DNA of 64,000 bases from Holdemania massiliensis AP2 (GCF_000327285.1 NZ_HE998568.1:925321-989320), one strand, 5' to 3'. Numbered from the stretch's first letter, positions 35,401 to 44,755 are shown. Notes: a model not told the origin generated them from the sequence alone. Translations and numbers: made by a program.

Positions 35401-37140
35401 TCGCTGCAGCTGGAACGCGGCAATGCTTTGCTGAGCAGTGTTCGCCGCATCGTCGTGGCTCAGTCCATGACCGAAGCCATAAAGCTTTGTCTTGCTGATA
35501 TCGGTCATTATTATAAAGCGGAACGTACCCTGCTCAGCTTTACCGGCGAGTCCCATTCTCTGCATGAGTGGCCTGGGCCTTCGCTGTCGGGACTGGCTGA
35601 AACCTGGACGGCCTTGACAGCAACATTATTCGGACCAGATTGCGCCTATTTTCATACGCATTCCGATTTTGTGCTGCTGGATATGGATCTGATGAAGAGT
35701 CAGAATGCAGAACTGGCGCGCAGTTTTATGCGTCTGGGACTGCATTCTCTGCTGGCGGTTCCGCTGCTTTGCCAAGATCAGATTCTCGGCTGCTGCGTAA
35801 TCATCAATCCGACAGCCCAGGGTCAGGATTTAAGCTTCGCCCAATCTCTGGCCACTTTCCTAGTCAGCGAACTGATGAAATATCAGGCGGTGGAAAAACT
35901 GCGGTTCATGAGTTACCGGGATCCGCTGACCGGCTTGTATAACCGCAATCAGTATGTTCAATTACTGGAAAACTGGCAGCAGAATCCGCCGGCTCAAGCG
36001 GGAGTTGCCGTCTTCGATGTCAATGGGTTGAAGGAACTCAACGAATTATATGGTCATCATTATGGGGATCAGGTTCTGGTCGAAGTCGCCCGCATTCTAA
36101 AGCTGCAAGCCTGTACCGATCAGCTGTTTCGTCTGGGCGGCGACGAGTTTATCGCAGTTTATGAAAAAATTACGCATGCCGACTTCCAGCAAAGTCTAGC
36201 CCGGCTGAAAAAAGCGTTCACGTTAATTCTCAACGGTGTTTCCCTGGGCGGCAGCTGGAGTGAGGATGAAGCGGACATCAACAGCCTGCTGAGCCATGCC
36301 AATCAGCTGATGATCATCGCTAAGCAAAATTATTATAAAACAACGGAAACCGTGACCAAGCATTATCATCCTCAATCCCTGCAGCGGTTAAAAGAAGCGC
36401 TCCAAGAAAATCGTTTCCTTGTCTATATCCAGCCGAAGGCGGATCTTAAAAGCGGGCGGATTCTGGGCGGCGAAGCTTTGATCCGCTATCTGCATCCGCA
36501 GCTGGGAATCATGCCTCCGTCACGCTTTGTGCCGGGCCTTGAAAAAGAACATCTGATCCGCATGATTGACTTCTTTGTACTGAATGAAGTCTGCCGCATT
36601 CAGCAGCGCCGTCAGCATGAAAGCAAAGACGCCGTTGTGCTCTCACTCAATTTCTCACGGATTACATTGTTGGAAGACAACATGGCGCTGGAAGTGGAAA
36701 AGATTCTTTCCCAATATGATTTCGATCCCGGCTTAATAGAAATCGAAATCACGGAAACGGTCGGCGAGCTGGAAAAAGCAACACTGCGTTCGATCATTCA
36801 ATCGCTGAAACGGCTGCGGTTAAGAATTTCACTGGATGATTTCGGAACCAAATATACCAATCTGAGCCTGCTGACCGTCGCTGACTTCGATGTTTTGAAG
36901 CTGGACCGCAGCCTAATTCAAGGCCTGGCGGATTCTGCCCAGAATCAGATCATCGTCGCCAGTATCATTCAAATGTGTCACCAATTGGGCGTCAGCGTCA
37001 TTGCCGAAGGCGTAGAAACCGAAGCTCAGCGGGCGATGCTGCTGCAACTGCAATGCCGCTTAGGCCAGGGATATCTGTTTGGCAAACCGATGCCGGTGGG
37101 AGATTTCCGTATGCTTTACAATCAGAACAAACCGGCATGA
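32488..37140 (+). CDS. Cyclic-di-GMP protein: PAS domains, GGDEF, GAF-like, GGDEF, EAL
   Basis: 1550 residues, no signal peptide or membrane helix, so cytoplasmic. The first 660 residues hold several PAS-like domains. The first GGDEF (about 670-830) has ILDIDEFKHINDTFGH and RIGGDEFAIF. A PAS-like part with CYAVLQGRDSPCPFCTN, possibly metal or redox active, follows near 905-925, then a GAF-like region (980-1130). The second GGDEF (about 1145-1280) has VFDVNGLKELNELYGH and RLGGDEFIAVY. The EAL domain (about 1295-1550) keeps GGEALIRY, LSLNFS, EIEITE, DDFGTKYT, LKLDR, GVETE and GQGYLFGKPMP. All three enzyme domains keep their catalytic motifs, so it may both make and degrade c-di-GMP. AGGTAGGA precedes the ATG. 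Confidence 0.9.
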   Translation: MENPTFRVSEFFKKTAEAVLLQRDLKSFKTVLNETLLCRGVDRETALGREDLLLWLNRYYRQTPQPVSLHWIHIEVVRKQPRLCVLFAAFQLGYPDRPAIRIQLRLEAETPRFSVLLLDLDLPSALKLPNAGVSAPQPSFTMLEAAIDQETVGVYWEENLPLFYISSSLLKALNFTYDEFYLQCQGQLDLLLYPDDVGPAKAQARQALQQANQFELTLRLTRRDRSVLWRQCRGFRFLTDQGRIAVLIFFSDIQAAMLRQSELQSELNTLQQRNAEMAMLTDHLPGGICLVQVDDALTLLYANLRFYGILQRSADQIRSTFHNELSRLIPKEDHKRVLSQIKEAFAAGKPGLKFQLRLNGGSGVQYLLIYAAFAQTGSLQTINCVVVDITADKQQALQSQANDQRFQVLLDQTGCLLFDYNIRKNEIIGSPRTCERYDFPSQPANPEFFIEQGYIQPQFSEAFLMVFSQLRQGENHAGSLIKTRGHDGIYHWTQLTLTALHNEYGSQEQAVGILEDVTLQKDAELAYAKEQQYRQAIAAGACLMIEINLCDNLVEKISGEWSFLISEAVQTPYDQFQKNVARQQIHPDERKAFLKTFSREAIKSAYGQDQREITLQYRRLSEKRQMVWVETTAHIIQDPATAHLKVLFFIRNIDKEKRHELILQYQSQRDSLTGLLNKGSTEAQIQSVLESHPQALHALLILDIDEFKHINDTFGHLYGDQVLARIARQIREVFRADDVLGRIGGDEFAIFMKNCRTEQIVKEKAEQLSQAVAALFSGSISCSVGVSFYSKDGTYFYKLYQNADIALYQSKRQGKNQVQFYLPSMKQESWKVNNTKIDDQPDTAPDVSIIPELEEHLTSQLLEELNDVIYVSDPNTYELLFINRTIKEDLNIIDDYIGKKCYAVLQGRDSPCPFCTNSKLKFNEYYVWEHTNELMNRDFIVKDKLIQWQGRTARMEFAMDIAEHNHLSKELSLQLERGNALLSSVRRIVVAQSMTEAIKLCLADIGHYYKAERTLLSFTGESHSLHEWPGPSLSGLAETWTALTATLFGPDCAYFHTHSDFVLLDMDLMKSQNAELARSFMRLGLHSLLAVPLLCQDQILGCCVIINPTAQGQDLSFAQSLATFLVSELMKYQAVEKLRFMSYRDPLTGLYNRNQYVQLLENWQQNPPAQAGVAVFDVNGLKELNELYGHHYGDQVLVEVARILKLQACTDQLFRLGGDEFIAVYEKITHADFQQSLARLKKAFTLILNGVSLGGSWSEDEADINSLLSHANQLMIIAKQNYYKTTETVTKHYHPQSLQRLKEALQENRFLVYIQPKADLKSGRILGGEALIRYLHPQLGIMPPSRFVPGLEKEHLIRMIDFFVLNEVCRIQQRRQHESKDAVVLSLNFSRITLLEDNMALEVEKILSQYDFDPGLIEIEITETVGELEKATLRSIIQSLKRLRLRISLDDFGTKYTNLSLLTVADFDVLKLDRSLIQGLADSAQNQIIVASIIQMCHQLGVSVIAEGVETEAQRAMLLQLQCRLGQGYLFGKPMPVGDFRMLYNQNKPA

Positions 37141-37225
37141 TCAAGGAATCGCCGGCTGATTCGTTTTTTTGGCTTATGCCGAATGAATTCTGATCCTAAC
37201 TATTAAAACGAACCTTGGTCAAGAT

Positions 37226-37275
37226 AAAAGGAACGGTAAGTTACTGCCTCGCTGGCAGTCATGCCGTTCCTTTTT
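37226..37275. terminator. Bidirectional terminator between GGDEF/EAL gene and nagA
   Basis: Outer stem AAAAGGAACGG (37226-37236) with CCGTTCCTTTT (37264-37274), inner stem ACTGCC (37243-37248) with GGCAGT (37254-37259). A-rich and T-rich ends serve both strands. Confidence 0.9.
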
Positions 37276-37331
37276 ATAATTGAATGATATCTGTAAGGGA
37301 GTTTGCCTGTCTGATCAAGACTGACTTTTAC

Positions 37332-38534
37332 TCAGGCGACTTTGTACTTCATGAATTCAGGATTGGCAAGTCGCGCTCGGTCTTCAATTCGGCAGACCTG
37401 AATTCCTTTCTGATAAGTCGCTAAGCATTGATGTTCATCATTGACCACAATAAAATCTGCTTGTTTTCCCTTTCTCAGCGATCCGATTCGGTCCTGCTGA
37501 TCTAAGAACACCGCCGCATTCAGCGAAGCCATCGCCACGGCCTGCGGCACCGGCAGATGCAGCTCATCAATCAGGTTGAACACATCCTGCAGCAGTGTTC
37601 GGCCGCTTCCGTAGATCGTTCCGTCCTCCAGCACGATTTTTCCGCTGGACTCCAGCCGTTCAATCACCCCGTCAATCTGATAATCTCCCGCCGGCATGCC
37701 GGTCATGCTGTCGTTATCGGTCATCATCAGAATCTTATCCCAGGATTTCATTCTCAGCAGGATCTCAATCATCTGCGGACAGACATGGATCAAGTCGCAG
37801 TTGATTTCATTGTAAATCCGCGGATCAAGGAGAATCGCACCGGTAACGCCAACCTCTCTGTGATGTAATCCGCGCATCGCGTTGAACGAATGCGTTGCCA
37901 TTTGGCAGCCAGCGTCAATCGCCGCGATTGTCTGGCTATAATCCGCGCCGGTATGCGCAATGCCCATCCGCACGCCTCGCCCGCCTAATTCACGAATCAC
38001 TTCCATCGATCCTGACAGCTCCGGAGCCAAACCCATACTGACTAAGTCTCCGTCAGCTGCTTCAAAATATTCCATGGCTCTTTCCAGCGTTGGTTTTTCA
38101 AACGTTTCAATCGGCGTTCCGCCATTGTATTCAGGATTATAGAAAGGGCCTTCCATATATAATCCCAAAATCTCTGCCCCCTGCTTCTGAGCAGCCTTTG
38201 CCGCATGCAGCGCTTTAACGTTTTCCAGCATAAAGCCGGAAGAAATACAGGAAGGCACGCAGGCCGTCACCCCCGTCCATAACAACGCGTCCGCCATGCG
38301 GAGAATCTGGTTAGGATCGGTTGTTTTCGAAGCATTCCATCCCATGAAGCCATGCAGATGGGGGTCGATCAATCCAGGAAACAACCAGTGATCTTGATAA
38401 TTGAGCACCGGTTCACCTGAAGGCGATGCCTCAATCGCCGCAATCTTCCCCTGTTCATCCGCACTCAGCCAACCATCAACAATTTCAGTTTCTGTCACAA
38501 TCCGGTGACTGCGATAACTTTTCATAATTTTCAT
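37332..38534 (-). CDS. nagA: N-acetylglucosamine-6-phosphate deacetylase
   Basis: Converts GlcNAc-6-P to glucosamine-6-P and acetate, 400 residues, cytoplasmic TIM barrel. Metal and active-site motifs: DPHLHGFMGWN, LYMEGPFYNPEYNGG with the Glu ligand, IAHTGADY, THSFNAMRGLHHREVG, and MTDNDSMTG with the catalytic Asp. The ATG at 38534 lies very close to its AGAAAGGA; the ATG three codons inside (38525) is better spaced and may be the true start. It ends the second PTS operon, so the imported sugar is probably an N-acetylated amino sugar. It also completes the NanE route. No nagB is present in the window. Confidence 0.93.
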   Translation of the reverse strand: MKIMKSYRSHRIVTETEIVDGWLSADEQGKIAAIEASPSGEPVLNYQDHWLFPGLIDPHLHGFMGWNASKTTDPNQILRMADALLWTGVTACVPSCISSGFMLENVKALHAAKAAQKQGAEILGLYMEGPFYNPEYNGGTPIETFEKPTLERAMEYFEAADGDLVSMGLAPELSGSMEVIRELGGRGVRMGIAHTGADYSQTIAAIDAGCQMATHSFNAMRGLHHREVGVTGAILLDPRIYNEINCDLIHVCPQMIEILLRMKSWDKILMMTDNDSMTGMPAGDYQIDGVIERLESSGKIVLEDGTIYGSGRTLLQDVFNLIDELHLPVPQAVAMASLNAAVFLDQQDRIGSLRKGKQADFIVVNDEHQCLATYQKGIQVCRIEDRARLANPEFMKYKVA

Positions 38535-38592
38535 TTTCCTTTCTGCGCTCTTAATTCTATTCTATGCCTGAATTTCAGCTTCCTCAACCTGT

Positions 38593-39012
38593 TTAGAAGA
38601 TCGTGCTCAGATCCGCATTGATCTGTTTCACCTTCTCATTGATATATAAGATCTGTTCCCGGCTGGCATCAATCGCTTCACGGATCATGGCTGCAGTATC
38701 AGTCTGCTGCGGATCCAGTACTAACGCCAAAACCAGACTTAAGTTGATACCGCTGACCAGATGCGTATGCGGCCGTTTCAAATAATGAATCAATAACTGG
38801 TTCACGCTGCCGCCAGGCAGATCGGTAAGAATGATGATTTCATCCTGTTCATCTTGATTTTGAAAATAGGCTTGGATAAGATCACTCGGATTTTCCACAC
38901 CGACAAAGGCATTGATCACCGCCAGCCGCTGAGTGTCGCCGGTAATGATCTGCAGCGCATTCTGAATCCCGGCGGCCATTGTGCCGTGGGTTGCGATTAA
39001 GAACTTCCGCAT
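38593..39012 (-). CDS. PTS mannose-family EIIA component
   Basis: 139 residues, cytoplasmic phosphocarrier. The active His9 is in FLIATHGTMAAGIQNAL. The remainder follows the mannose-type IIA fold (IIILTDLPGGSVNQLL near residue 60). It lies between EIID and nagA, with 2 bp to EIID. The first PTS operon at 954-3097 has no EIIA, so this one may serve both. Confidence 0.92.
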   Translation of the reverse strand: MRKFLIATHGTMAAGIQNALQIITGDTQRLAVINAFVGVENPSDLIQAYFQNQDEQDEIIILTDLPGGSVNQLLIHYLKRPHTHLVSGINLSLVLALVLDPQQTDTAAMIREAIDASREQILYINEKVKQINADLSTIF

Positions 39013-39014
39013 TG

Positions 39015-39839
39015 TTACAAGATCCCGATAAACCGCCCCGCAATGGCGACGACCATCATTCCGATAATAATCCAGTTAGCTTTGACGTTCCTGCGCAGCA
39101 GCACGATGACCAGTAAGGAAAGCATCAGCGGCAGGAAACCGGGCATAATCATATCAAAGGCACTCTGCAGCTCAAACGGAACATTGCCAAAATTCAAGGT
39201 CAGCGGTGTAGATAAGCTGACGTTGGAAGCGACCATTGCCCCGACCATTGTCAGACCAACAATCCCGGCGGCTTTGGAAATCAGCGTGATCAGACCGCTT
39301 TCATCCATTTTCTGAACCAGCTTGGTTCCTGTCGTATAAGCTGCAATTTCCAAATACCAACGGCCGATAAAGCTTGGCACATTGATCAACAGGACAAACA
39401 CGATCGCACCTAAGACAGACCCTGTCTGCGCCAAGGAAATACCGATACCGGCAGCTAGCGTGCGCAGGACAACCCAGAAAATTGCATCGCCGATTCCCGC
39501 GGTTGGGCCTAACAGCGCGGTCTTGACAGAGTTGATCGCGGCGGGATCAAAGTTTGGATTGGATGCCGCTTCCTTTTCCATTGCCGCAGCTACGCCTAAG
39601 TTAAAGGTGGCGACATTGGGACAGGTATTGAAAAACTGAGAATGCCGAATCATCGCAGCCTTCAGTCCTTCAGGATTATCCTTATAATAATATTGAAGCA
39701 TTGGAATCATTGCGAAGCCAAAACCCAAGCCTTGCAGCCGAACCATGTTGAAGCAGGATTCCAGAAAGTTAGAACGCCAATACATCCGTTTTAAAGCGGC
39801 GGCTTCTTCTTTTGGATAAGCTTGTAAATTTTTATTCAT
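39015..39839 (-). CDS. PTS mannose-family EIID component
   Basis: 274 residues, membrane subunit IID. The conserved elements are RSNFLESCFNMVRLQGLGFG, KTALLGPTAGIGDAIFWV and C-terminal hydrophobic helices. Its start overlaps the EIIC stop by 4 bp. It is clearly related to but distinct from the EIID at 1485, so the two systems probably take different sugars. Confidence 0.92.
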   Translation of the reverse strand: MNKNLQAYPKEEAAALKRMYWRSNFLESCFNMVRLQGLGFGFAMIPMLQYYYKDNPEGLKAAMIRHSQFFNTCPNVATFNLGVAAAMEKEAASNPNFDPAAINSVKTALLGPTAGIGDAIFWVVLRTLAAGIGISLAQTGSVLGAIVFVLLINVPSFIGRWYLEIAAYTTGTKLVQKMDESGLITLISKAAGIVGLTMVGAMVASNVSLSTPLTLNFGNVPFELQSAFDMIMPGFLPLMLSLLVIVLLRRNVKANWIIIGMMVVAIAGRFIGIL

Positions 39840-40639
39840 AGAAAGAATTCCTCCTCTTTTTCAGTTGTTTCCGCCGCAGGCTGTTTCAGTTTGATCAGCG
39901 CCTGGAAGTCAAGTTCCCGGTAAAGTTCAATACCCGCCAGAATAAAGGCAATTAAGGCTACGGCAGTCGTGGAAACGTTAAAGAAGATAACGAGGACGAA
40001 GCCAAGCAGATAATACAGGAATGCGCCTTTCTTCCCTAAAAGCATAATCGTAAGGATTCCTAGCCCAACAGCAGGAAGCATCCCGCCTGCCACTTTGATA
40101 CCGTCAATAATCGGAGCTGGAATCGCAGCGAGCAGCACATCGATCGAATGGGTTCCAAAAGCAATGCAGAGAAAGACCAGCGATGCTTGGAAACAATAAA
40201 CTAAAGCCGACACCCATAAGATGGCATGGTCATAACCCTTGGTATTGCCAGTTTCAGCAAAACGATCAAACATCGGCAGGAAGCTGGCTGTAATTAACTT
40301 CTGCAATTCAAAGGTGAAGACACCAAGCAAGCCAATCGGCACGGCGAGAGCCAGCGCCACTTCCATTTCCGCGCCGGTTAGAATAACGAATGCCGTGGCA
40401 ATCGTTCCGCCTAACCCTGCATTTGCTGGCATCGACGGTCCAATGCTGGCAACACCTAAGAAGATCAGTTCAATTGAAGCTCCGAGTAAAATTCCCTGTT
40501 GGAGATCACCGAGCACCAGGCCGACTAACGGACCTAATACAATCGGACGATCCAGCATTGGATTGGCACACCATGATAATGAGAGCAAGCTAATAACATA
40601 GAATACCAATGCCACTAACAAACCTTGGACGATCATCAT
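39836..40639 (-). CDS. PTS mannose-family EIIC component
   Basis: 267 residues, membrane permease subunit. The N-terminal GLLVALVFYVISLLSLSW helix, the family motif VLGPLVGLVLGDLQQGILLG and GPSMPANAGLGGTIATAFVI are present. The C-terminal tail KQPAAETTEKEEEFFL is hydrophilic and overlaps the EIID start by 4 bp. Confidence 0.92.
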   Translation of the reverse strand: MMIVQGLLVALVFYVISLLSLSWCANPMLDRPIVLGPLVGLVLGDLQQGILLGASIELIFLGVASIGPSMPANAGLGGTIATAFVILTGAEMEVALALAVPIGLLGVFTFELQKLITASFLPMFDRFAETGNTKGYDHAILWVSALVYCFQASLVFLCIAFGTHSIDVLLAAIPAPIIDGIKVAGGMLPAVGLGILTIMLLGKKGAFLYYLLGFVLVIFFNVSTTAVALIAFILAGIELYRELDFQALIKLKQPAAETTEKEEEFFL

Positions 40640-40652
40640 ATTTCATTCCTCC

Positions 40653-41156
40653 TTAACATCCCAGGTGCTGCAGACAGTCGCTGACCTTTTTCTTCGGTTC
40701 ATGCGGTACCATCTGTATTGTAAATTCAATCGCCAGCGCGCAGATTTTCTTTAACGTATCCACGTCTTCCGGGTCGAGATAGATATTGCGGTCGAGTTTG
40801 ATTTTTTCCTCAGTCCGCAGTTGTTTGCTTCCGTAGTAATTCCCGATGTTGATCCCCTCCACGGTTTCCCTAACCGCCGCGGCAATCCGCAAAGCGTCCC
40901 GCGGATGATTGACGACGACAAAGATCTTCATCGGCCGGGCCTTTGGATTTTGAAGCAATGCGATTGCGTCATCGACACTGCGGATCGCCACCTTCATCCC
41001 CGCGGGTACCGCCAGCTTCAGCGCAATAATCTGAAGCTCATTGTGAATGACTTCATCATTGGCGACGATGATGGAATCTGCCTGCAGCGTTTTCGTCCAG
41101 GTGGTTGCCACTTGACCATGAATCAGCCTGTCGTCTACCCGCAATAATTTAATCAT
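40653..41156 (-). CDS. PTS mannose-family EIIB component
   Basis: 167 residues. The phosphorylated His13 is in LLRVDDRLIHGQVATTW, the full family signature. The ATG at 41156 follows GGAGGTGG with 8-nt spacing; the longer frame to 41201 lacks a ribosome site. It is the first gene of EIIB-EIIC-EIID-EIIA-nagA. Upstream is a degenerate sigma-54-like promoter and the broken levR. Confidence 0.92.
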   Translation of the reverse strand: MIKLLRVDDRLIHGQVATTWTKTLQADSIIVANDEVIHNELQIIALKLAVPAGMKVAIRSVDDAIALLQNPKARPMKIFVVVNHPRDALRIAAAVRETVEGINIGNYYGSKQLRTEEKIKLDRNIYLDPEDVDTLKKICALAIEFTIQMVPHEPKKKVSDCLQHLGC

Positions 41157-41196
41157 TCTTGTTTCCACCTCCTTCTGATCGTTCTGCCCTCTTCTT

Positions 41197-41221
41197 AGCA
41201 ATTTTCATGGCAACCTGCCAT
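41197..41221 (-). promoter_or_regulatory. Degenerate -24/-12 promoter and overlapping dyad
   Basis: On the minus strand TTGCCATGAAAATTGCT (41213-41197) fits the sigma-54 pattern TGGCAC-N5-TTGCW in spacing and in the -12 box, but the essential -24 GG reads GC. It overlaps the dyad ATGGCA-ACC-TGCCAT (41207-41221). It could be a decayed LevR/sigma-54 promoter of the PTS operon. Confidence 0.4.
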
Positions 41222-41239
41222 TTTTTTCAGTCTTGCAAT

Positions 41240-41280
41240 AAAAAAAGACGAACTTTCTTCCTTTTTCGGTAAAGTTCATC
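41240..41280 (-). terminator. Terminator after levR
   Basis: GACGAACTTT (41247-41256) pairs with AAAGTTCATC (41271-41280), 10 bp with one G-U, then T7 on the minus strand. Confidence 0.85.
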
Positions 41281-41310
41281 CTTTTTCTTGATTTCGGCGG
41301 TTAAATTAGG

Positions 41311-42357
41311 TTAATCTTCGGCGAAGAAATCCGGCTGACCGCGGACTGCGACACTGTCTGGGTTTTCCGCGACACTGCCCTGTTCAATATAATCGTACAG
41401 ATACCCGATTTCACTGACCGGCAGCACGATGTTGTATGCCTTGCAGACAGAAGCAAAGCTGTCCTGAACGGTACGAATAAACTCAGTTTGGCTGTGTGTG
41501 AAGGTTTCCAGATCCGGATACTGCGCCGGCGCCTTGCCGATCACCAGCCGTTCGATCAAACAACTGATATGCAAATACAAGCCGATGATCGTGCGGCCGC
41601 TGAAACTGCATTGGCGTTTCTCCTGAATCTGATCCAGAATTTCCTCGACGTATATTAATATCCGGTTGGGATTGAGAATCGTCAGATAATTCATCAGGTT
41701 TTCCATGGAGAAATTCTTGATGATCTTCCGTTTGAAAACATGCAGCTGATCTTGAGATAGAATGCCTTTCAAGCATTGATCCAGCGCGTCCATATTTTTC
41801 TGATCGATCAATTCTTCCACGGATACAAAAGGAATTCCCGCCACCGATGCATCCAGGGTGCCGACAATTAGCAGAATATGATACTGGGCCGTCAAGCTGG
41901 TGATCCGCCCCTGATTGAGCGAGGAATAGTCTACGGGAATTAATTCCACCTTAACTGAAGCGGGCAGACTGTTTTGAAACAAAGCCAGCACTTTTTCCGC
42001 CGTGGCGATTCCGGTTGAACAGACGGCCACAATGGCATTAGGCTTCTGTTGGTTCTCCAGGATTTCGTAATGATGAACGCTGCGCAACCTGGCTTCTTTG
42101 AGAATTTCTTTTAATGAACGCGTTCCTTCCATGATCATCGAACCGATGTCCAGCATCAGCTTGGTTGACACATTAGAGAGAATGCCGATGTTCATCGTGC
42201 GTTGAGTGCCTAAAGCGTCGCTGATATTTTCCAGCGATCCCATATCGACCAGAACAATCAGCTCCAAGCAACCTTCCAGGGAGTCAATGTATTCGTTCAA
42301 CCGGGCTGTGACATCGTCAAAGCGGCAATCTGCCGGCATATCGATTGCATCAAACAT
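41311..42357 (-). pseudogene. levR: LevR-type activator, C-terminal part (PTS EIIA rest, EIIB-like, PRD)
   Basis: This frame continues the levR product after a one-base frameshift. It resumes inside the EIIA-like domain at QMFDAIDMPADCRFDDVTARL, which directly follows HGYAVASGMAEVGNQLL of the other frame. It then contains an EIIB-like part (IVAVCSTGIATAEKV) and a C-terminal PTS regulation domain with the His in LYLHISCLIERLVIG. The ATG at 42357 has no ribosome site, so it is unlikely to be made alone. Joined, the two parts give about 930 residues, close to LevR of Bacillus (938). Confidence 0.8.
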
Positions 42358-44108
42358 CTGCGCAGAAGCTGATTGCCAACCTCGGCCATGCCGCTGGCAA
42401 CCGCATAGCCATGCGCCAGAATTACAACAGGAATGGAGGCTCGCTGCAGATCCCGGCTGAAATACTGCATAAAGATAAACAGATCCAAGGTAGGCAGCAG
42501 CGTGGAAGTGAAGGACAGAGTATTGACAGCCAGATCCAGAATCTTGCGGATCTGACGGGCTTCCAACGGATACCGCTGCAGGATCAGCTGCAGAAAGGCT
42601 TCCGCGCTTTCCTTCTCCTCAGCATTCAAGGAAAATTCCTGCTGACGCTGACGGGCAGCGTCAGCCAAATAACGAGCCAGAATCTTGATTGAATTGTTGG
42701 ACAGCTGCCGGCGGGGAGAGTGGGAAACACTCAGCGTTAAAATCAAACTGGATAAATTGCGGAATATCTCCTGCTGCGGCGTAATCCAGCGATCCTGAAT
42801 CAAGGTATCCGCATAGGTTTCCAGTTTGGTATAGGCTACAGCCAGAAAACTGTCAAAGCTCATCTGGCGCTGTTTATAGCTGTGGAAGCTGTGCAGCAGC
42901 GCATGGTTGAATACCTCATAGCTGCTCACATTGCAAATCTGCGGCACAACCGCATGCAGCGGATGCAGTGTCTGATCAGAGCATTGAAGCAGGTCATAGG
43001 TAATCGCTGAAGTCAGGCCAGCCGGCAAATCGTGAATATGAATTTCCAGCGATTGTGCTTTTCTGCGCAGAAAGGCATTGGCAACGCTGACCTTGACTGC
43101 ATTTTCCAGCTCTCCGACATTGCCTGAGTAATGCACGGATTCCAACGTATGATAAGCCAAATCGCTGATTAATACCGTGCAGTCCAGCTTCTTTTGTTCC
43201 TTATGAAACAGGGTAACGATCAGCTCCCGCTTTTCTGATAAAGGCCGATGCTCCAAATCTGGCAGCTGCACGTGAATTGGAATTCGCCGCAGTAATGTTT
43301 TCAGCAGGATTTCCTGCGGATTTTCCGTGGTGGCCATCAATACGCGGACATGACTGGAATACCAGGTTTCGTTATCACCAATCATATGATAAATTCCTTG
43401 ATCCAAAAACAAGAATATCTTTTCCTGACATTCCGGTTTCAGCGCATGAACTTCATCCAGAAACAAAACGCCGCCGTCCGCCGCTGCCAAAAAACCCTGC
43501 CGATCGCTGTCCGCACCTGTGTATGCTCCTTTTTTATAGCCGAACAAGTGCGTCAGGAACAGTTCCGGATTATCCGCATATTCAGCGCAGTTGATCGTAA
43601 CGAAGGGACTGTCTTTGCTCAAAGTTCCCTGTTGGCAGGCGTATTGATACATTAAGCGGGCCAGGTAGCTTTTTCCGGTTCCCGTCGCTCCGGTCAAAAG
43701 CATAGGCAAGCCTTGCGGCGGATAGGTAATCGCGGCTTTCGCTTGTTCGATGGCATAGGAAAGGCTCCCGTTTCGCCCGACAAGCCGATCAAACACATCG
43801 TTCTCTTTCCGCAGCTTATACTCATTCAGCTGTGGCCAGCCTGACAAGGAGCTGAGTGTTTCAGGGATCGCGTAGCCCTGCTGAAGCAGACGCTCGCGGC
43901 TAAAATAATATACCGGACGGGTATTGATTTTGACACAAAGCCGCTGTTCGGTTAAATCGTTCAGCAGCTGACTGATAAAGTTGCGGCTGTAATTCAGTTT
44001 CTGGGCCAACCAGGCGGCAGTGAAATGATCCGCCTGCTTTTCATTTAATTCCTCGGACTTTAACAAGGATAAAATCTGATTCTGGACTGTGAGCTGATTT
44101 TCTCTCAT
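42297..44108 (-). pseudogene. levR: LevR-type sigma-54 activator, N-terminal part, frameshifted
   Basis: 603 codons in frame. Residues 1-75 form a winged helix-turn-helix; 105-345 an AAA+ sigma-54 activator domain with Walker A GATGTGKSYL, the sigma-contact loop GAYTGA, and Walker B GGVLFLDEVH; about 445-550 a first PTS regulation domain; then an EIIA-like domain broken after VASGMAEVGNQLLR near 42363. The wild-type text was probably CTGGCGCAG where CTGCGCAG now stands, a loss of one G. The frame then ends after 20 unrelated codons. The AAA+ and DNA-binding parts are intact, so a truncated activator might still work but would lack PTS control. It lies next to its PTS operon and divergent to rpoN, also broken. 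Confidence 0.83.
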
Positions 44109-44272
44109 CGCATCTCCTTTAAAGCGTTATGTAAGTTTTACTTTAAATTTAGTATAATCATTTCAGAAGCACGAATCAATTGTTATTCAAGGAAAGGTAA
44201 TCTTTTATAGAACCATTATTTTCCATGAATTCCACTTTTAACAGCCTGACATTCAAGAGAAAGGAGAAAGCT

Positions 44273-44755
44273 ATGAAAACCTCGGTCACACTTCGTCCGC
44301 AGCCAAAACTGGAACTTCACTATACGCAGGCGATGGAAAAATCGCTTCAGGTTCTGACATGGAATCGGGCCGAGTTGATGCGTCAGCTGCGGCTTAGGCA
44401 GAAAAACAATCCTTACTTACGAACAATTCAGAGTGACTGGCTGAACTTTACCTCATCGCCAACCTCTTTAAAAGCAGACCTCTGCGGACAGCTATCCAAT
44501 CTGAAACAGCCGATTCAGAAGCATATCTGTCAGATTTTAATCGAATCGCTGAATGATCAAGGTTTCCTTGACGACTCTCTGCAGGATTTAGCTCAGACAT
44601 TTCATGTTCCGCTGCCTGTCCTGGAATTGCATTTAAGCTGGCTGCAGCAGCTGGAACCGGCTGGGGTGGGGGGCAAGGAATCCGCAGGAATGCTTGATTT
44701 TACAGCTGCAGCGTTTTGGTTATCAGAAAGCGATCGAATTTTTAACTGTTTGTGA
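44273..44755 (+). pseudogene. rpoN: Sigma-54 factor, N-terminal part, frameshifted
   Basis: Starts at the ATG at 44273 behind AAAGGAG. LRPQPKLELHYTQAMEKSLQVLTWN is the activator-interacting region I (given here in part: YTQAMEKSLQVLTWN), and the core-binding region LEPAGVG follows near residue 130. At 44668-44673 there are six G; with five the frame would read LEPAGVGARNPQECLILQLQ, the family sequence. With six it continues as GGKESAGMLDFTAAAF and stops at 44755. It is divergent from levR by 165 bp. Confidence 0.85.
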
